This document shows, piece by piece, positions 1 to 7,720 of a stretch of 64,000 nucleotides of DNA (its first letter is position 1; every line of letters begins with the position of its first letter). Location: positions 1 to 64,000 of the forward strand of contig DAXETY010000030.1 in assembly GCA_051155755.1 (NCBI GenBank), written 5' to 3'. The notes beneath the pieces are model-generated. The model was not told the origin of the DNA. It did not search any database and was given only the letters and a program-made list of their open reading frames with translations. The position numbers were made by a program, and so were the translations under genes. Origin of the DNA: DAXETY01 sp051155755. Its GTDB lineage: Bacteria; Desulfobacterota; Desulfobacteria; Desulfobacterales; SG8-13.

Positions 1-130
1 AACCAATCCAACCAATCAAACCGGTTTTACGCCATTTCGCCGATTCGCCGTTTCTGTCCTCAAAAGGCATCTGCCGCCACAACCAATCAAACCAATGAAA
101 CCAATCAAACCAATCGAACCAATTGTTGCC
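1..130. repeat. Interspersed AACCAATC-type repeat block
   Basis: Tandem 8-9 bp units of the form AACCAATC(A/G) occur at 1-25 and 81-123. They are separated by a GC-rich piece containing GCCATTTCGCCGATTCGCC. The same unit, or its complement GATTGGTT, recurs near 6390, 21970 and 27810-28110, each time beside a GAAACGGCGAAA-like segment, so this is one copy of a dispersed composite repeat. No coding potential is seen in it. Confidence 0.8.
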
Positions 131-229
131 CCAAAATTCCCATGAAAACCCGACCAAAATCATGTATAATGTATGGTAATCGTCATACAAAAGTTATCCA
201 GCCACCCGGTTTACGAGGAGACAGCCAAG

Positions 230-1375
230 ATGGGGATGAACAACCTGATTTTTTTAGAGAATATCGAATGGTTCGATCAGACCGGCCGCGATATCGTTTA
301 TCGGATTCCCGAAGAGGGCTCGGGTGAAATCAAGTATGGTGCCCAGCTGACCGTACGCGAAAGCCAGGCCGGAATTTTTTTCTATCGCGGCAAGGTGGTC
401 GGTGCTTTCGGTCCGGGTCGTCATACGCTGAAGACCGCCAATATTCCGATTCTCACCAAAATCGCCAGCCTGCCCTGGGGCATGAGCAGTCCGCTGCGGG
501 CCGAGGTGTACTTTGTCAACCTGAAGGTGTTCACCAATCTGAAATGGGGAACCCGCGATCCGGTGGCGTTTCGAGACTCGGAATTGGGACTGATTCGTCT
601 GCGGGCCTTCGGCGTCTTCAACTTCCAGGTCGTGCAGCCGGCTCTGTTCGTCAACACCATGGTCGGCACCCAGGGAATCTTTAACACCGATGCCGTGGAG
701 GAGTATCTCAACCGCGTGATTGTATCGCGTTTCAACGATTACATGGGGGAAACCCTCGATTCGGTGCTCAACCTGCCGGCCCGCTACGATCAGCTCTCCG
801 AAGGACTCTGTGAACGATTGCGCGAGGATTTCGGCCATTTTGGCATCCGTTTGACCCACCTGTACATCAACGCGGTCACCCCGCCGCCGGAAGTGCAGCA
901 GGCCATCGACGATCGCAGCCGCATGGGCGTCTTCAACGACATGGAAAAACTGATGCAGATGAAAGCGGCCATGGCCATGGAAAAAGCTTCCGATTCGGCC
1001 GAAGGTGCCGGCGGAGCGGCCGCCGGAATGGGTGCCGGACTGGGATTGATGCTGCCGGCCATGTTCGCCCGTTACTTTAACGGCAGTGATGGCGGTAAAA
1101 ACGGCAACCCGGCTCCGGAAAATGCCACCGAGCACTGCCAGGAATGCAAGAGCGTTATCCCGGTGGATTCAAAGTTCTGCCCGCAATGCGGACACCAGCA
1201 GGTGGTTTTCGATCAGTGCAGCGAATGCGGTAAGAATTTGACGCCCAGTGCCCGGTTCTGCCCCCGTTGCGGTCATAAGGTGGAAGATAAACCGCGGCCG
1301 CGCACCTGCGCGAACTGTGGCAGCGAAAACCTGAAAGAATCGGTTTTTTGTAATCAGTGCGGTGACAAACTCTAA
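230..1375 (+). CDS. SPFH-domain protein with C-terminal zinc ribbons (virion-core-like family)
   Basis: The protein has about 381 residues. The N-terminal ~220 residues read as an SPFH/band-7-like domain of the bacterial 'virion core protein-like' (YdjI/COG4260) type. A Gly/Ala/Met-rich stretch follows at about 265-300. Three C-terminal zinc ribbons come next, each CxxC-(12)-CxxC (for example CQEC...CPQC and CSEC...CPRC). I chose the ATG at 230 because GAGGAG lies 9 nt upstream; an upstream ATG at 173 has no such site. The next gene starts inside this one's last codons, so the two are probably translated together. SPFH proteins usually form membrane-associated oligomeric scaffolds. The substrate here is unknown, and a stress or membrane role is inference only. 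Confidence 0.8.
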   Translation: MGMNNLIFLENIEWFDQTGRDIVYRIPEEGSGEIKYGAQLTVRESQAGIFFYRGKVVGAFGPGRHTLKTANIPILTKIASLPWGMSSPLRAEVYFVNLKVFTNLKWGTRDPVAFRDSELGLIRLRAFGVFNFQVVQPALFVNTMVGTQGIFNTDAVEEYLNRVIVSRFNDYMGETLDSVLNLPARYDQLSEGLCERLREDFGHFGIRLTHLYINAVTPPPEVQQAIDDRSRMGVFNDMEKLMQMKAAMAMEKASDSAEGAGGAAAGMGAGLGLMLPAMFARYFNGSDGGKNGNPAPENATEHCQECKSVIPVDSKFCPQCGHQQVVFDQCSECGKNLTPSARFCPRCGHKVEDKPRPRTCANCGSENLKESVFCNQCGDKL

Positions 1376-2606
1376 TTTCATCATACAACATCAGTGTCCG
1401 CAGTGCGGGGCGCCGGCAGAGTTGAGCGAAACCGACCGGCTGTTCACCTGTGGCTTCTGTAAGGTGCGCTCCTATCTGGTTCCCGGAGACGTCTTCCGTT
1501 ATCGCCTGCCGGACAAAATCCCGGAAAAAGAAGACCGCATTTTCTATCCCTACTGGCGGTTTAAAGGCATGTTGTTTTTTTGTACGTCGGACGGAATCCG
1601 TCCGCGCTTTATCGACGTAAGCCACCAGGCGCTTGCCTGCCGGCATTTTCCCCATACGCTCGGTTTCCGCAGCCAGGCGCTCAAACTGCGCTTTGCCACC
1701 ACCGAATCCGGAGGTCGTTTTCTGCAGCCGGAGTTTTCTCTGGGGCAGGTCGTGGAAACTTTCGAGGAGCGCTTTGGCGCCCAGTTGCCGAAACCACTGT
1801 ATCACCAGGCCCATGTCGGAGAAGCGCTCAGCCTGGTTTACGCGCCATTCTATCTCGCCGACCGCATCTACGACGGCGTGCTGAACGAACCGCTGGAAGA
1901 TGCCGACCTGGAGACCGTCACATCGCTTGCCGAAAAGGCCCGACCCCTGCGTTGGAAAATGCATTTCCTGGCCACCCTTTGCCCGAAGTGCGGCTGGGAC
2001 CTGGAGGGCGCCCGCGATGCCCTGGTGCTGATGTGCCGCAACTGCGACACGGCCTGGCAAGCCGACAACCAGCAGTTGACAGCCATCCGCTACGGTTGTC
2101 TGCACGGATCGACGCCCGACGCCGACGAAGTCCTGTACCTTCCGTTCTGGCGAATCGGAACCGAAATTTCCGGCGTTCGGCTGGAAACCTATGCCGATCT
2201 GGCAACCCTTGCCAACCTGCCCAAGGTGCCCCGGGAGGCCTGGAATGACATCCCTTTTCGATTCTGGAGCCCGGCCTTCAAAATCCGGCCCCAGACGTTT
2301 TTACCGCTGGCCACCAAAATGACCCTGACCGAACCCCGTCAGGCTCCCGAACCGCACCTTCCCAAATCCAGTCTGTACCCGGTGAATCTGCCGGTGCGCG
2401 AGGCCGCCGAAAGCCTCAAAGTCATCCTGGCCGACTTCATCAAGCCTCGCCAGACGCAATATCCCCGGCTCGGTGAAATTCAAATCCGCCCGCGCTCTTA
2501 CCTGCTGGTTTACGTGCCCTTTTACCCGCAACACGGCGATCTGGTGCAACCGGAATTTCACTTTACCATTCGCCAGAGCCAGCTGGCCCACGCCGGAAAT
2601 CTTTAG
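1362..2606 (+). CDS. Zinc-ribbon protein coupled to the SPFH gene, function unknown
   Basis: This 414-residue protein starts with GTG at 1362 and overlaps the end of the SPFH gene by 14 bp, a clear sign of translational coupling. It has one Cys4 zinc ribbon at the N-terminus (CPQC...CGFC, about residues 11-34) and a second in the middle (CPKC...CRNC, about residues 207-227). The rest is rich in aromatic residues, with no signal peptide or membrane segment seen. I do not recognise a characterised family. Since the SPFH partner also carries zinc ribbons, the two products probably work in one complex, which is inference. Confidence 0.75.
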   Translation: MTNSNFIIQHQCPQCGAPAELSETDRLFTCGFCKVRSYLVPGDVFRYRLPDKIPEKEDRIFYPYWRFKGMLFFCTSDGIRPRFIDVSHQALACRHFPHTLGFRSQALKLRFATTESGGRFLQPEFSLGQVVETFEERFGAQLPKPLYHQAHVGEALSLVYAPFYLADRIYDGVLNEPLEDADLETVTSLAEKARPLRWKMHFLATLCPKCGWDLEGARDALVLMCRNCDTAWQADNQQLTAIRYGCLHGSTPDADEVLYLPFWRIGTEISGVRLETYADLATLANLPKVPREAWNDIPFRFWSPAFKIRPQTFLPLATKMTLTEPRQAPEPHLPKSSLYPVNLPVREAAESLKVILADFIKPRQTQYPRLGEIQIRPRSYLLVYVPFYPQHGDLVQPEFHFTIRQSQLAHAGNL

Positions 2607-2838
2607 ATTTCCACCAGACTTCGATTTCAATATTCAAATGCGAATTCGATTTCACCGGGGCGGCAACCTCGACAATCGCTCCATTTCGATGTTCCGGACC
2701 GATCATCAGGATTGACACTGACCCGCGGGTCGTCTAACCTCATCTGCGGTTCCACCCGAACCGGAGCCGCCCGCTGATACGGGTCTTCTGCCCGCGGGTT
2801 ATACTTCAATTTCCTTCCTGGTCGAACAGAGGTATGCC

Positions 2839-4149
2839 TTGGAAAATCTGCCCCGACGCATCGCCAGCGGCGTTGCTCCCCTGGACCGGCTCCTGGACGG
2901 CTTGTTTATCGGTGACAACGTGGTCTGGTATGACGACGCCGGGAGCCTGGCGGCGGTCTTCAGCCTGAATTTTCTGCGCGCTTCGCAACAGGAAGAAAAA
3001 CCGTTTATTTATGTCAGCTTCGATCGCTCCCCCAAAAATCTGCTCGACAAACTGGGTGGGCTGGCCCGTTCCCCCCACCTGACCATCGTAGACTGTTTTA
3101 CCCACGGCAAGGGTGCCGGATCGGAAGTTTTTCTGAAATTCTACGCCGATACCGCTCCCGAGCCGCCCTGCCGCATCCTCTGCGTGGACGAGCCGCGCGA
3201 CACCCATCACGTGATGGACGCCGTCTATCAACTGCACGGGACCTTGACGGGCGATGTCCGTTTCGTATTCGAGAGTCTTACCGGAATGCAGGAGCTATGG
3301 GGGGGCGAGGATCAAATCACTCAATTTTACGCACACTCCTGCCCACGGTTGTACGAACTGAACACGGTTGCTTATTGGATTATCGAGAAACGAGCCCATT
3401 CGCAACGCCTGCGAGCGCAGATCAACCAGATTGCCCAGGTGGCCATCGAGCTGGCGGTGCGCAGAGGGAAAACGTCACTGACCCTGCTGAAAGCCGAAAA
3501 AAGAAACCCGGACAATCAGAATCGGCCGATCCCTTACTGGAGCAAGGACCTGAAGGTCTCTTTCGAATCCGGCCATCGCATGTCGGTTCCAGTGGATCTC
3601 GGCGGCAAGCTGCGGCAACTTCGCACCGCCCGCGGATTTTCTCAAACCGAGCTGGCAAAGCGAATCGGCGTCACCCCCAGCACGATTTCCCAGATCGAGA
3701 GCAATATGATCCTGCCCTCGCTTCCGGCCCTCTTTAAAATGGCCGAGATGCTGGCTGTGGATGTCGGCGCTTTTTTCCGGGAATCCGCTACCGAACGAAA
3801 GCCGGTGATCGTGTCTTCATCCGACGCGGTCGAGATGAAACTGGTCGATTTTCCAATCGAGGCGGTGGTGGGACGTCGATTGCCCTTGGCCGGTTCGGAT
3901 CCGGCAGCCGAAGTTTACCTCATCGAAATCGGACCGGGCAAAAGCCTGGGGGCTCATTTTTTTCGGCACAAGGGAGATGAAATCGGCTATGTGCTGGCCG
4001 GCGAGCTGAAATGTACGGTGGGTTCGCGAGTGAACACGGCCCGGGAAGGCGACCTGATCTATCTGACCTCGGAACTGCCGTCCCAATGGAAAAATTCCGG
4101 CGATCAAACGGCGCGACTGCTGTGGGTCAATGTCCAGCGCCCCCGGTAG
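2839..4149 (+). CDS. KaiC/RecA-like (degenerate) - XRE HTH - cupin fusion regulator
   Basis: The protein has 436 residues and a TTG start at 2839, with an AGAGG site just upstream. Residues 1-~230 resemble a KaiC/RecA-type ATPase: the opening GVAPLDRLLDGL is typical, but the Walker A position reads GDNVVWYDDAGSL and lacks GxxxxGK(T/S), so nucleotide binding is doubtful. Residues ~255-315 form an XRE-type helix-turn-helix (GKLRQLRTARGFSQTELAKR...TPSTISQIES). Residues ~355-430 form a cupin_2 barrel (AHFFRHKGDEIGYVLAGEL). XRE-cupin proteins are usually transcription factors that sense small ligands. The extra pseudo-KaiC module is unusual. The gene stands alone, and its target is unknown. Confidence 0.8.
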   Translation: MENLPRRIASGVAPLDRLLDGLFIGDNVVWYDDAGSLAAVFSLNFLRASQQEEKPFIYVSFDRSPKNLLDKLGGLARSPHLTIVDCFTHGKGAGSEVFLKFYADTAPEPPCRILCVDEPRDTHHVMDAVYQLHGTLTGDVRFVFESLTGMQELWGGEDQITQFYAHSCPRLYELNTVAYWIIEKRAHSQRLRAQINQIAQVAIELAVRRGKTSLTLLKAEKRNPDNQNRPIPYWSKDLKVSFESGHRMSVPVDLGGKLRQLRTARGFSQTELAKRIGVTPSTISQIESNMILPSLPALFKMAEMLAVDVGAFFRESATERKPVIVSSSDAVEMKLVDFPIEAVVGRRLPLAGSDPAAEVYLIEIGPGKSLGAHFFRHKGDEIGYVLAGELKCTVGSRVNTAREGDLIYLTSELPSQWKNSGDQTARLLWVNVQRPR

Positions 4150-4223
4150 TGTCCGTCTAGAAATGGCCCTTTTCCCGCTGAACTGCGTTCTCCGCGGGGT
4201 TGCCGGCTGCGGTCCATGTGCGG

Positions 4224-4952
4224 TCAGGACTCGGTGTCGTCGGAGAGCAGAATGGCTTCGGCAACCCGTCGCATGGAAGAACGCGTATCCATACTGCGCT
4301 TTTGCATCCAACGATAGGCTTCTTCTCCGGATTTATTGCGGCGGACCATCAGCACTTCTTTGGCGCGTTCGACCAGTTTCCGGGTTTCCAGCTCTTCCTG
4401 GATGACCTGGGTTTTCACCATCAACTCGGTGTTCAGAATGGCCGCCGCCGCCTGGTTGGCCACCGTGGTGACCAGGTGAATTTCGGTTTCGGTGAAGCGA
4501 TGCATCTCGGCGGTAAAGCAATTCAGCACGCCGATGACTTTGCCGTTCTTGACCTGCAGCGGCACGCTCAACAGGGAAGCCAGGCCGAGCTTGCGCGCCA
4601 TTTCCTTTTCTTTGAATCGGGGCTCCTGCAGGACATCGGTGACCATAAACGGCTTGCAATGGGTGGCCACATATCCGACGACGCCTTCATTGAGACCGAG
4701 GGCGCGGTCTTTGACGTAATCGGGATCGATGGCCTGCGTCGCCTTAAGCCGAATGGTCGGCGGTTTGCTGCTGTCGTCGATCAGCCACAGTGAGCAAATT
4801 TCCACCCCGGTAACCTTGGCGGTTACCATAACGATCAGCTTCAGGATGTCTTCCAGGTAGAGATCGGAGGTGATCGCACGGCTGATGTCCATCAATGCCC
4901 GAATCGATTTCTGATAATCAAGCTGTTCCATGTCGGCGGTACACCTGTTCAT
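4224..4952 (-). CDS. GAF-ANTAR domain RNA-binding antitermination regulator
   Basis: The protein has 242 residues. A GAF sensor domain spans about 20-175 (LKLIVMVTAKVTGVEICSLW, ...GVVGYVATHCKPFMV, ...LLSVPLQVKNGKVIGVLN). It is followed by a coiled region and a C-terminal ANTAR domain at about 178-235 (LVERAKEVLMVRRNKSGEEA, YRWMQKRSMDTRSSMRRVAE). ANTAR proteins bind paired hexanucleotide-loop hairpins in mRNA leaders and prevent termination. The GAF input here would respond to an unknown small molecule. It is read divergently from the peptidase gene and has its own sigma70-like promoter. A second ATG at 4931 is an alternative start. No obvious ANTAR target operon was found next to it. Confidence 0.88.
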   Translation of the reverse strand: MNRCTADMEQLDYQKSIRALMDISRAITSDLYLEDILKLIVMVTAKVTGVEICSLWLIDDSSKPPTIRLKATQAIDPDYVKDRALGLNEGVVGYVATHCKPFMVTDVLQEPRFKEKEMARKLGLASLLSVPLQVKNGKVIGVLNCFTAEMHRFTETEIHLVTTVANQAAAAILNTELMVKTQVIQEELETRKLVERAKEVLMVRRNKSGEEAYRWMQKRSMDTRSSMRRVAEAILLSDDTES

Positions 4953-4982
4953 TGAATTACGGAGAATTCCGGAGATTTGTAT

Positions 4983-5010
4983 GCTATACGATAAAAAACA
5001 GCGGTGTCAA
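4983..5010 (-). promoter_or_regulatory. Sigma70-like promoter of the GAF-ANTAR gene
   Basis: On the minus strand, TTGACA (complement of 5005-5010) and TATAGC (complement of 4983-4988) are separated by 16 bp, about 30 nt upstream of the start at 4952. The rest of the 320-bp divergent gap to 5273 is AT-rich. It shows a small GAACTT/AAGTTC hairpin at 5066-5081 but no gene. Confidence 0.55.
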
Positions 5011-5272
5011 CTTCGCTCTGTTCGAAAGCCGTTTCGATGCCATTGCGGCATTGACAGGTCCGATCGAACTTTTTTAAGTTCATTGGGCCGGCCCCCGATC
5101 AAGAGGCTCCGACGCATTTGGGCCGTTTCCCGAATTGAAGGTTTCAAATTTTCCAAATTGAAATCGATTCAAATTTTCTGAAGAAACACGGAAGGATATT
5201 TTTTTTGGGCGTTCGCAACTCCCGGTCTCGTTGTTTACACCGGAATCCAACCAAATAAGGGAATCAGAGATT

Positions 5273-6376
5273 ATGACACTGGAGCGCATCCAACAGGTTC
5301 GAATGCGATATCCCGAAGCCGGCATCGACACACTGCTGGTGCTCGTAGATGAAAACCGCCGCTATTTGAGTGGATTCACCGGCGAAGACACGCAATTCGA
5401 CGAATCGGCCGGAGCGCTGCTGATCAGTGCCTCTGAGCTGATCCTGGCCACCGATTCACGCTACGAACTGCAGGCCGAACGGGAAGCACCCCTGTTCCGG
5501 GTGATCCAGTACCGGGAGGGGCTCGATCGCGAGCTGCCGGCGCTGTTGAAAACACTGAACACTTCCGTGCTCGGGTTTGAAAGTGTGCGAATGTCCGTCC
5601 GGCAGCATGAGAAAATCAGACGGGCGCTCGATGAATCCGGGGTCGCGGTAACGCTCAATCCGGTTACGGATCTGGTGGAAGATCTTCGTATCGCCAAAGA
5701 CGAAAGCGAAATCCGCACCCTTCGCAACGCACTGGCAATCGCCGAGAGTGCCTTTGAAAATGTATGCAGGCGGATCCGTCCGGGCATGCGCGAAAAGGAA
5801 CTGGCCTGGATGATGGAGCAAAGCATGCGGGAAGCCGGCGCCGACAGCCTATCGTTTCCGGTCATCGTCGCTTCCGGGCCCAATGCAGCCCTGCCGCACG
5901 CCATTCCCGGAGAACGCAAAATCCGTAAGGGAGAACCGATCCTGTTCGACTGGGGTGCGCGACTGCAGGGCTATTGTTCCGATATTTCCCGCACCGTAAT
6001 GATCGGAGAGCCCGATGAGACCTTCCGTCGGGTATTTCAGACGGTACTCGACGCACAGCAGCTTGCCATTGGATCCATTCAAGCCGGAGTCAGTTCAAAG
6101 GCGGTCGACAAAATTGCCCGAGATCACATCGAGCGGCAGGGCTTCGGCGGCAAATTCGGACATGGCCTTGGACACGGCACCGGGTTGGCCATTCACGAGG
6201 CGCCCCGTCTAAGCCCGCTCAAGGACACCCGCCTGGCGCCCGGCATGGTCACAACGGTGGAACCGGGCATTTACCTGCCCGATTGGGGCGGGGTGAGAAT
6301 CGAGAATATGGTGGTGGTGCGCGAAAATAGTTGCGAGGTGCTCAATCAAAGTGATCCGGGTTTTCACCGGATATAG
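5273..6376 (+). CDS. M24 family Xaa-Pro aminopeptidase/dipeptidase
   Basis: The product has 367 residues from the ATG at 5273, which has AAGGGA 10 nt upstream; an upstream TTG at 5231 has none. The creatinase-like N-domain covers about 1-125. The M24 'pita-bread' catalytic domain covers about 130-367, with all five metal ligands visible: Asp in FDWGARLQG, Asp in SDISRTVM, His in GHGLGHGTGLAIHE, Glu in EPGIYLP, and Glu in GVRIENM. Such enzymes cleave N-terminal X-Pro bonds in the cytoplasm and need two divalent metals. It is monocistronic, flanked by dispersed repeats downstream. Confidence 0.93.
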   Translation: MTLERIQQVRMRYPEAGIDTLLVLVDENRRYLSGFTGEDTQFDESAGALLISASELILATDSRYELQAEREAPLFRVIQYREGLDRELPALLKTLNTSVLGFESVRMSVRQHEKIRRALDESGVAVTLNPVTDLVEDLRIAKDESEIRTLRNALAIAESAFENVCRRIRPGMREKELAWMMEQSMREAGADSLSFPVIVASGPNAALPHAIPGERKIRKGEPILFDWGARLQGYCSDISRTVMIGEPDETFRRVFQTVLDAQQLAIGSIQAGVSSKAVDKIARDHIERQGFGGKFGHGLGHGTGLAIHEAPRLSPLKDTRLAPGMVTTVEPGIYLPDWGGVRIENMVVVRENSCEVLNQSDPGFHRI

Positions 6377-6385
6377 GGGTACTTC

Positions 6386-6480
6386 CGGTTCGATTGGTTG
6401 GATTGGTTCAATTGGTTCCCGGATTGCAGTGCCTATCAGAAATTGAAACGGCGAAAGGACGGAACGGCGAAACGGCGCAA
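6386..6480. repeat. Interspersed GATTGGTT composite repeat
   Basis: After the peptidase stop there are four GATTGGTT-like units (6387-6418), followed at 6440-6477 by an AT(T)GAAACGGCGAAAGG / GGCGAAACGGCG segment. The same two-part layout is seen at the other copies (21910-22035 inverted, 27809-28115). Confidence 0.75.
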
Positions 6481-6540
6481 ACCAAGCGCTTTCATGGTAT
6501 TTGGTTTTCATTTTACACTTTAGGCATTTATAATTTTAGG

Positions 6541-6618
6541 CATTTACTTTGAGCTTTCAGCTTTCAGCTTTGAGCTCATTTGCTATGAACTATGAGCTAT
6601 CAGCTATCAGCTAACTGC
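6541..6618 (+). repeat. GAGCTTTCAGCTT / GAGCTATCAGCT simple repeat running into the xerC/D start
   Basis: The stretch consists of TTGAGCTTTCAGCT units followed by CTATGAACTATGAGCTAT-type units. The last unit ends at the recombinase start codon, so the ATG at 6620 is itself part of a repeat-like GCTATGAAC. A second array of the CTATGAACTATGAG type lies at 28175-28273 before oleA. Confidence 0.75.
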
Positions 6619-6619
6619 T

Positions 6620-7519
6620 ATGAACAACAACCCCGACACCCTGATCGACCGCTACCTGGAGTATCTTCTGGTGGAAAAGGGGCTGGCCCGCAAGACGCTG
6701 GAGGCCTACAGCCTCGATCTGGCCGGCTACGCCGACTTTCGGATCGGCCTGGGTGCGAAAGAATTCTCCGAAGAAGATACCGCCCTGATCCTGCGGTATC
6801 TGATCGCGCTGCGCGGCCGTGGGCTGAGCGCCCGCAGCCGGGCCCGCCACCTGGTCACCATCCGGGGGTTTTATCAGTTTCTGGTAGCGGAAAACGTGTT
6901 GGAAAAAGACCCCTCGGTGTTGATCGACCTGCCCAAAAGCGGTCTGAAACTGCCGGAGGTGCTCTCTTACGACGAAGTTCGCCGCATTCTGGACGCACCC
7001 GATGTGGAAAAATCCAACGGCATCCGGGACGCGGCCATGCTCGAGCTGCTGTATGCATCCGGCTTGCGGGTATCGGAGTTGGTAAATCTCCGCGTTCAAG
7101 ACGTCAACCTGGAAGCCGGTTATGTGAGGGTTTTCGGCAAAGGCGCCAAAGAGCGCGTTGTTCCTTTCGGTCGCCACGCCCGGGAAAAAATGAGCGGCTA
7201 CCTGGAATCGGCCCGCAGTCGTTTGTTGAAAGGCCGTTCCAGTATCTATCTGTTTCCGGCCCGGGCCGGCCGGCCGATGACCCGGCAGGGGTTCTGGAAA
7301 CTGCTGCGCCGTTACTGCACCAAAGCCGGTATTCGCAAAACCATCACACCGCACACGCTGCGGCATTCCTTTGCCAGCCACCTTCTGGAAGGCGGAGCCG
7401 ATCTGCGTGCCGTTCAAATCATGCTGGGACATGTCGACATCGCCACCACCCAGATTTACACCCATGTGGCCCGGGATCGCTTGAAGCAGGTCCACCGCAA
7501 GTTTCATCCGCGGCAGTGA
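6620..7519 (+). CDS. XerC/XerD-type tyrosine recombinase
   Basis: The protein has 299 residues, the usual length for a chromosomal Xer recombinase. An N-terminal SAM-like core-binding domain covers about 1-90, and the catalytic domain about 105-295. Catalytic residues are visible: Arg in ASGLRVSELVNL, His and Arg in HTLRHSFASHLL, His in LGHVDIATT, and the nucleophile Tyr in TQIYTHV. Xer proteins resolve chromosome dimers at dif during division. No dif-like site or integrase-type genetic island is seen nearby, so the housekeeping role is more likely than a phage or transposon one. XerD-like spacing is plausible, but I cannot tell XerC from XerD without alignment. Confidence 0.9.
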   Translation: MNNNPDTLIDRYLEYLLVEKGLARKTLEAYSLDLAGYADFRIGLGAKEFSEEDTALILRYLIALRGRGLSARSRARHLVTIRGFYQFLVAENVLEKDPSVLIDLPKSGLKLPEVLSYDEVRRILDAPDVEKSNGIRDAAMLELLYASGLRVSELVNLRVQDVNLEAGYVRVFGKGAKERVVPFGRHAREKMSGYLESARSRLLKGRSSIYLFPARAGRPMTRQGFWKLLRRYCTKAGIRKTITPHTLRHSFASHLLEGGADLRAVQIMLGHVDIATTQIYTHVARDRLKQVHRKFHPRQ

Positions 7520-7720
7520 CGATCCCGGCTTGACTTCCAGGATGGCTTCCCTTACCCTGTAAGGCTTTCGGAGCACGGCACATCCGCATCATGGTTGCAT
7601 CATGGTACGGAACGAATTGACGGATCAGGTGCCCGGATTTGCAATTGCCGGTGGCCCATCCGGTGCGCCAAACAAGTCATATGGGTTTTAAGGGGCTTGC
7701 ATCCCCGGAGAATGCTGTCT

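Noticed and set aside
1..130. Repeats that could be a CRISPR array
   Set aside because: The AACCAATC units are 8-9 bp with no unique spacers and no cas genes; they recur at several intergenic places, so they are dispersed repeats.
6611..7576. 321-codon minus-strand ORF over the Xer gene
   Set aside because: The plus strand has complete tyrosine recombinase motifs; the minus reading has none.
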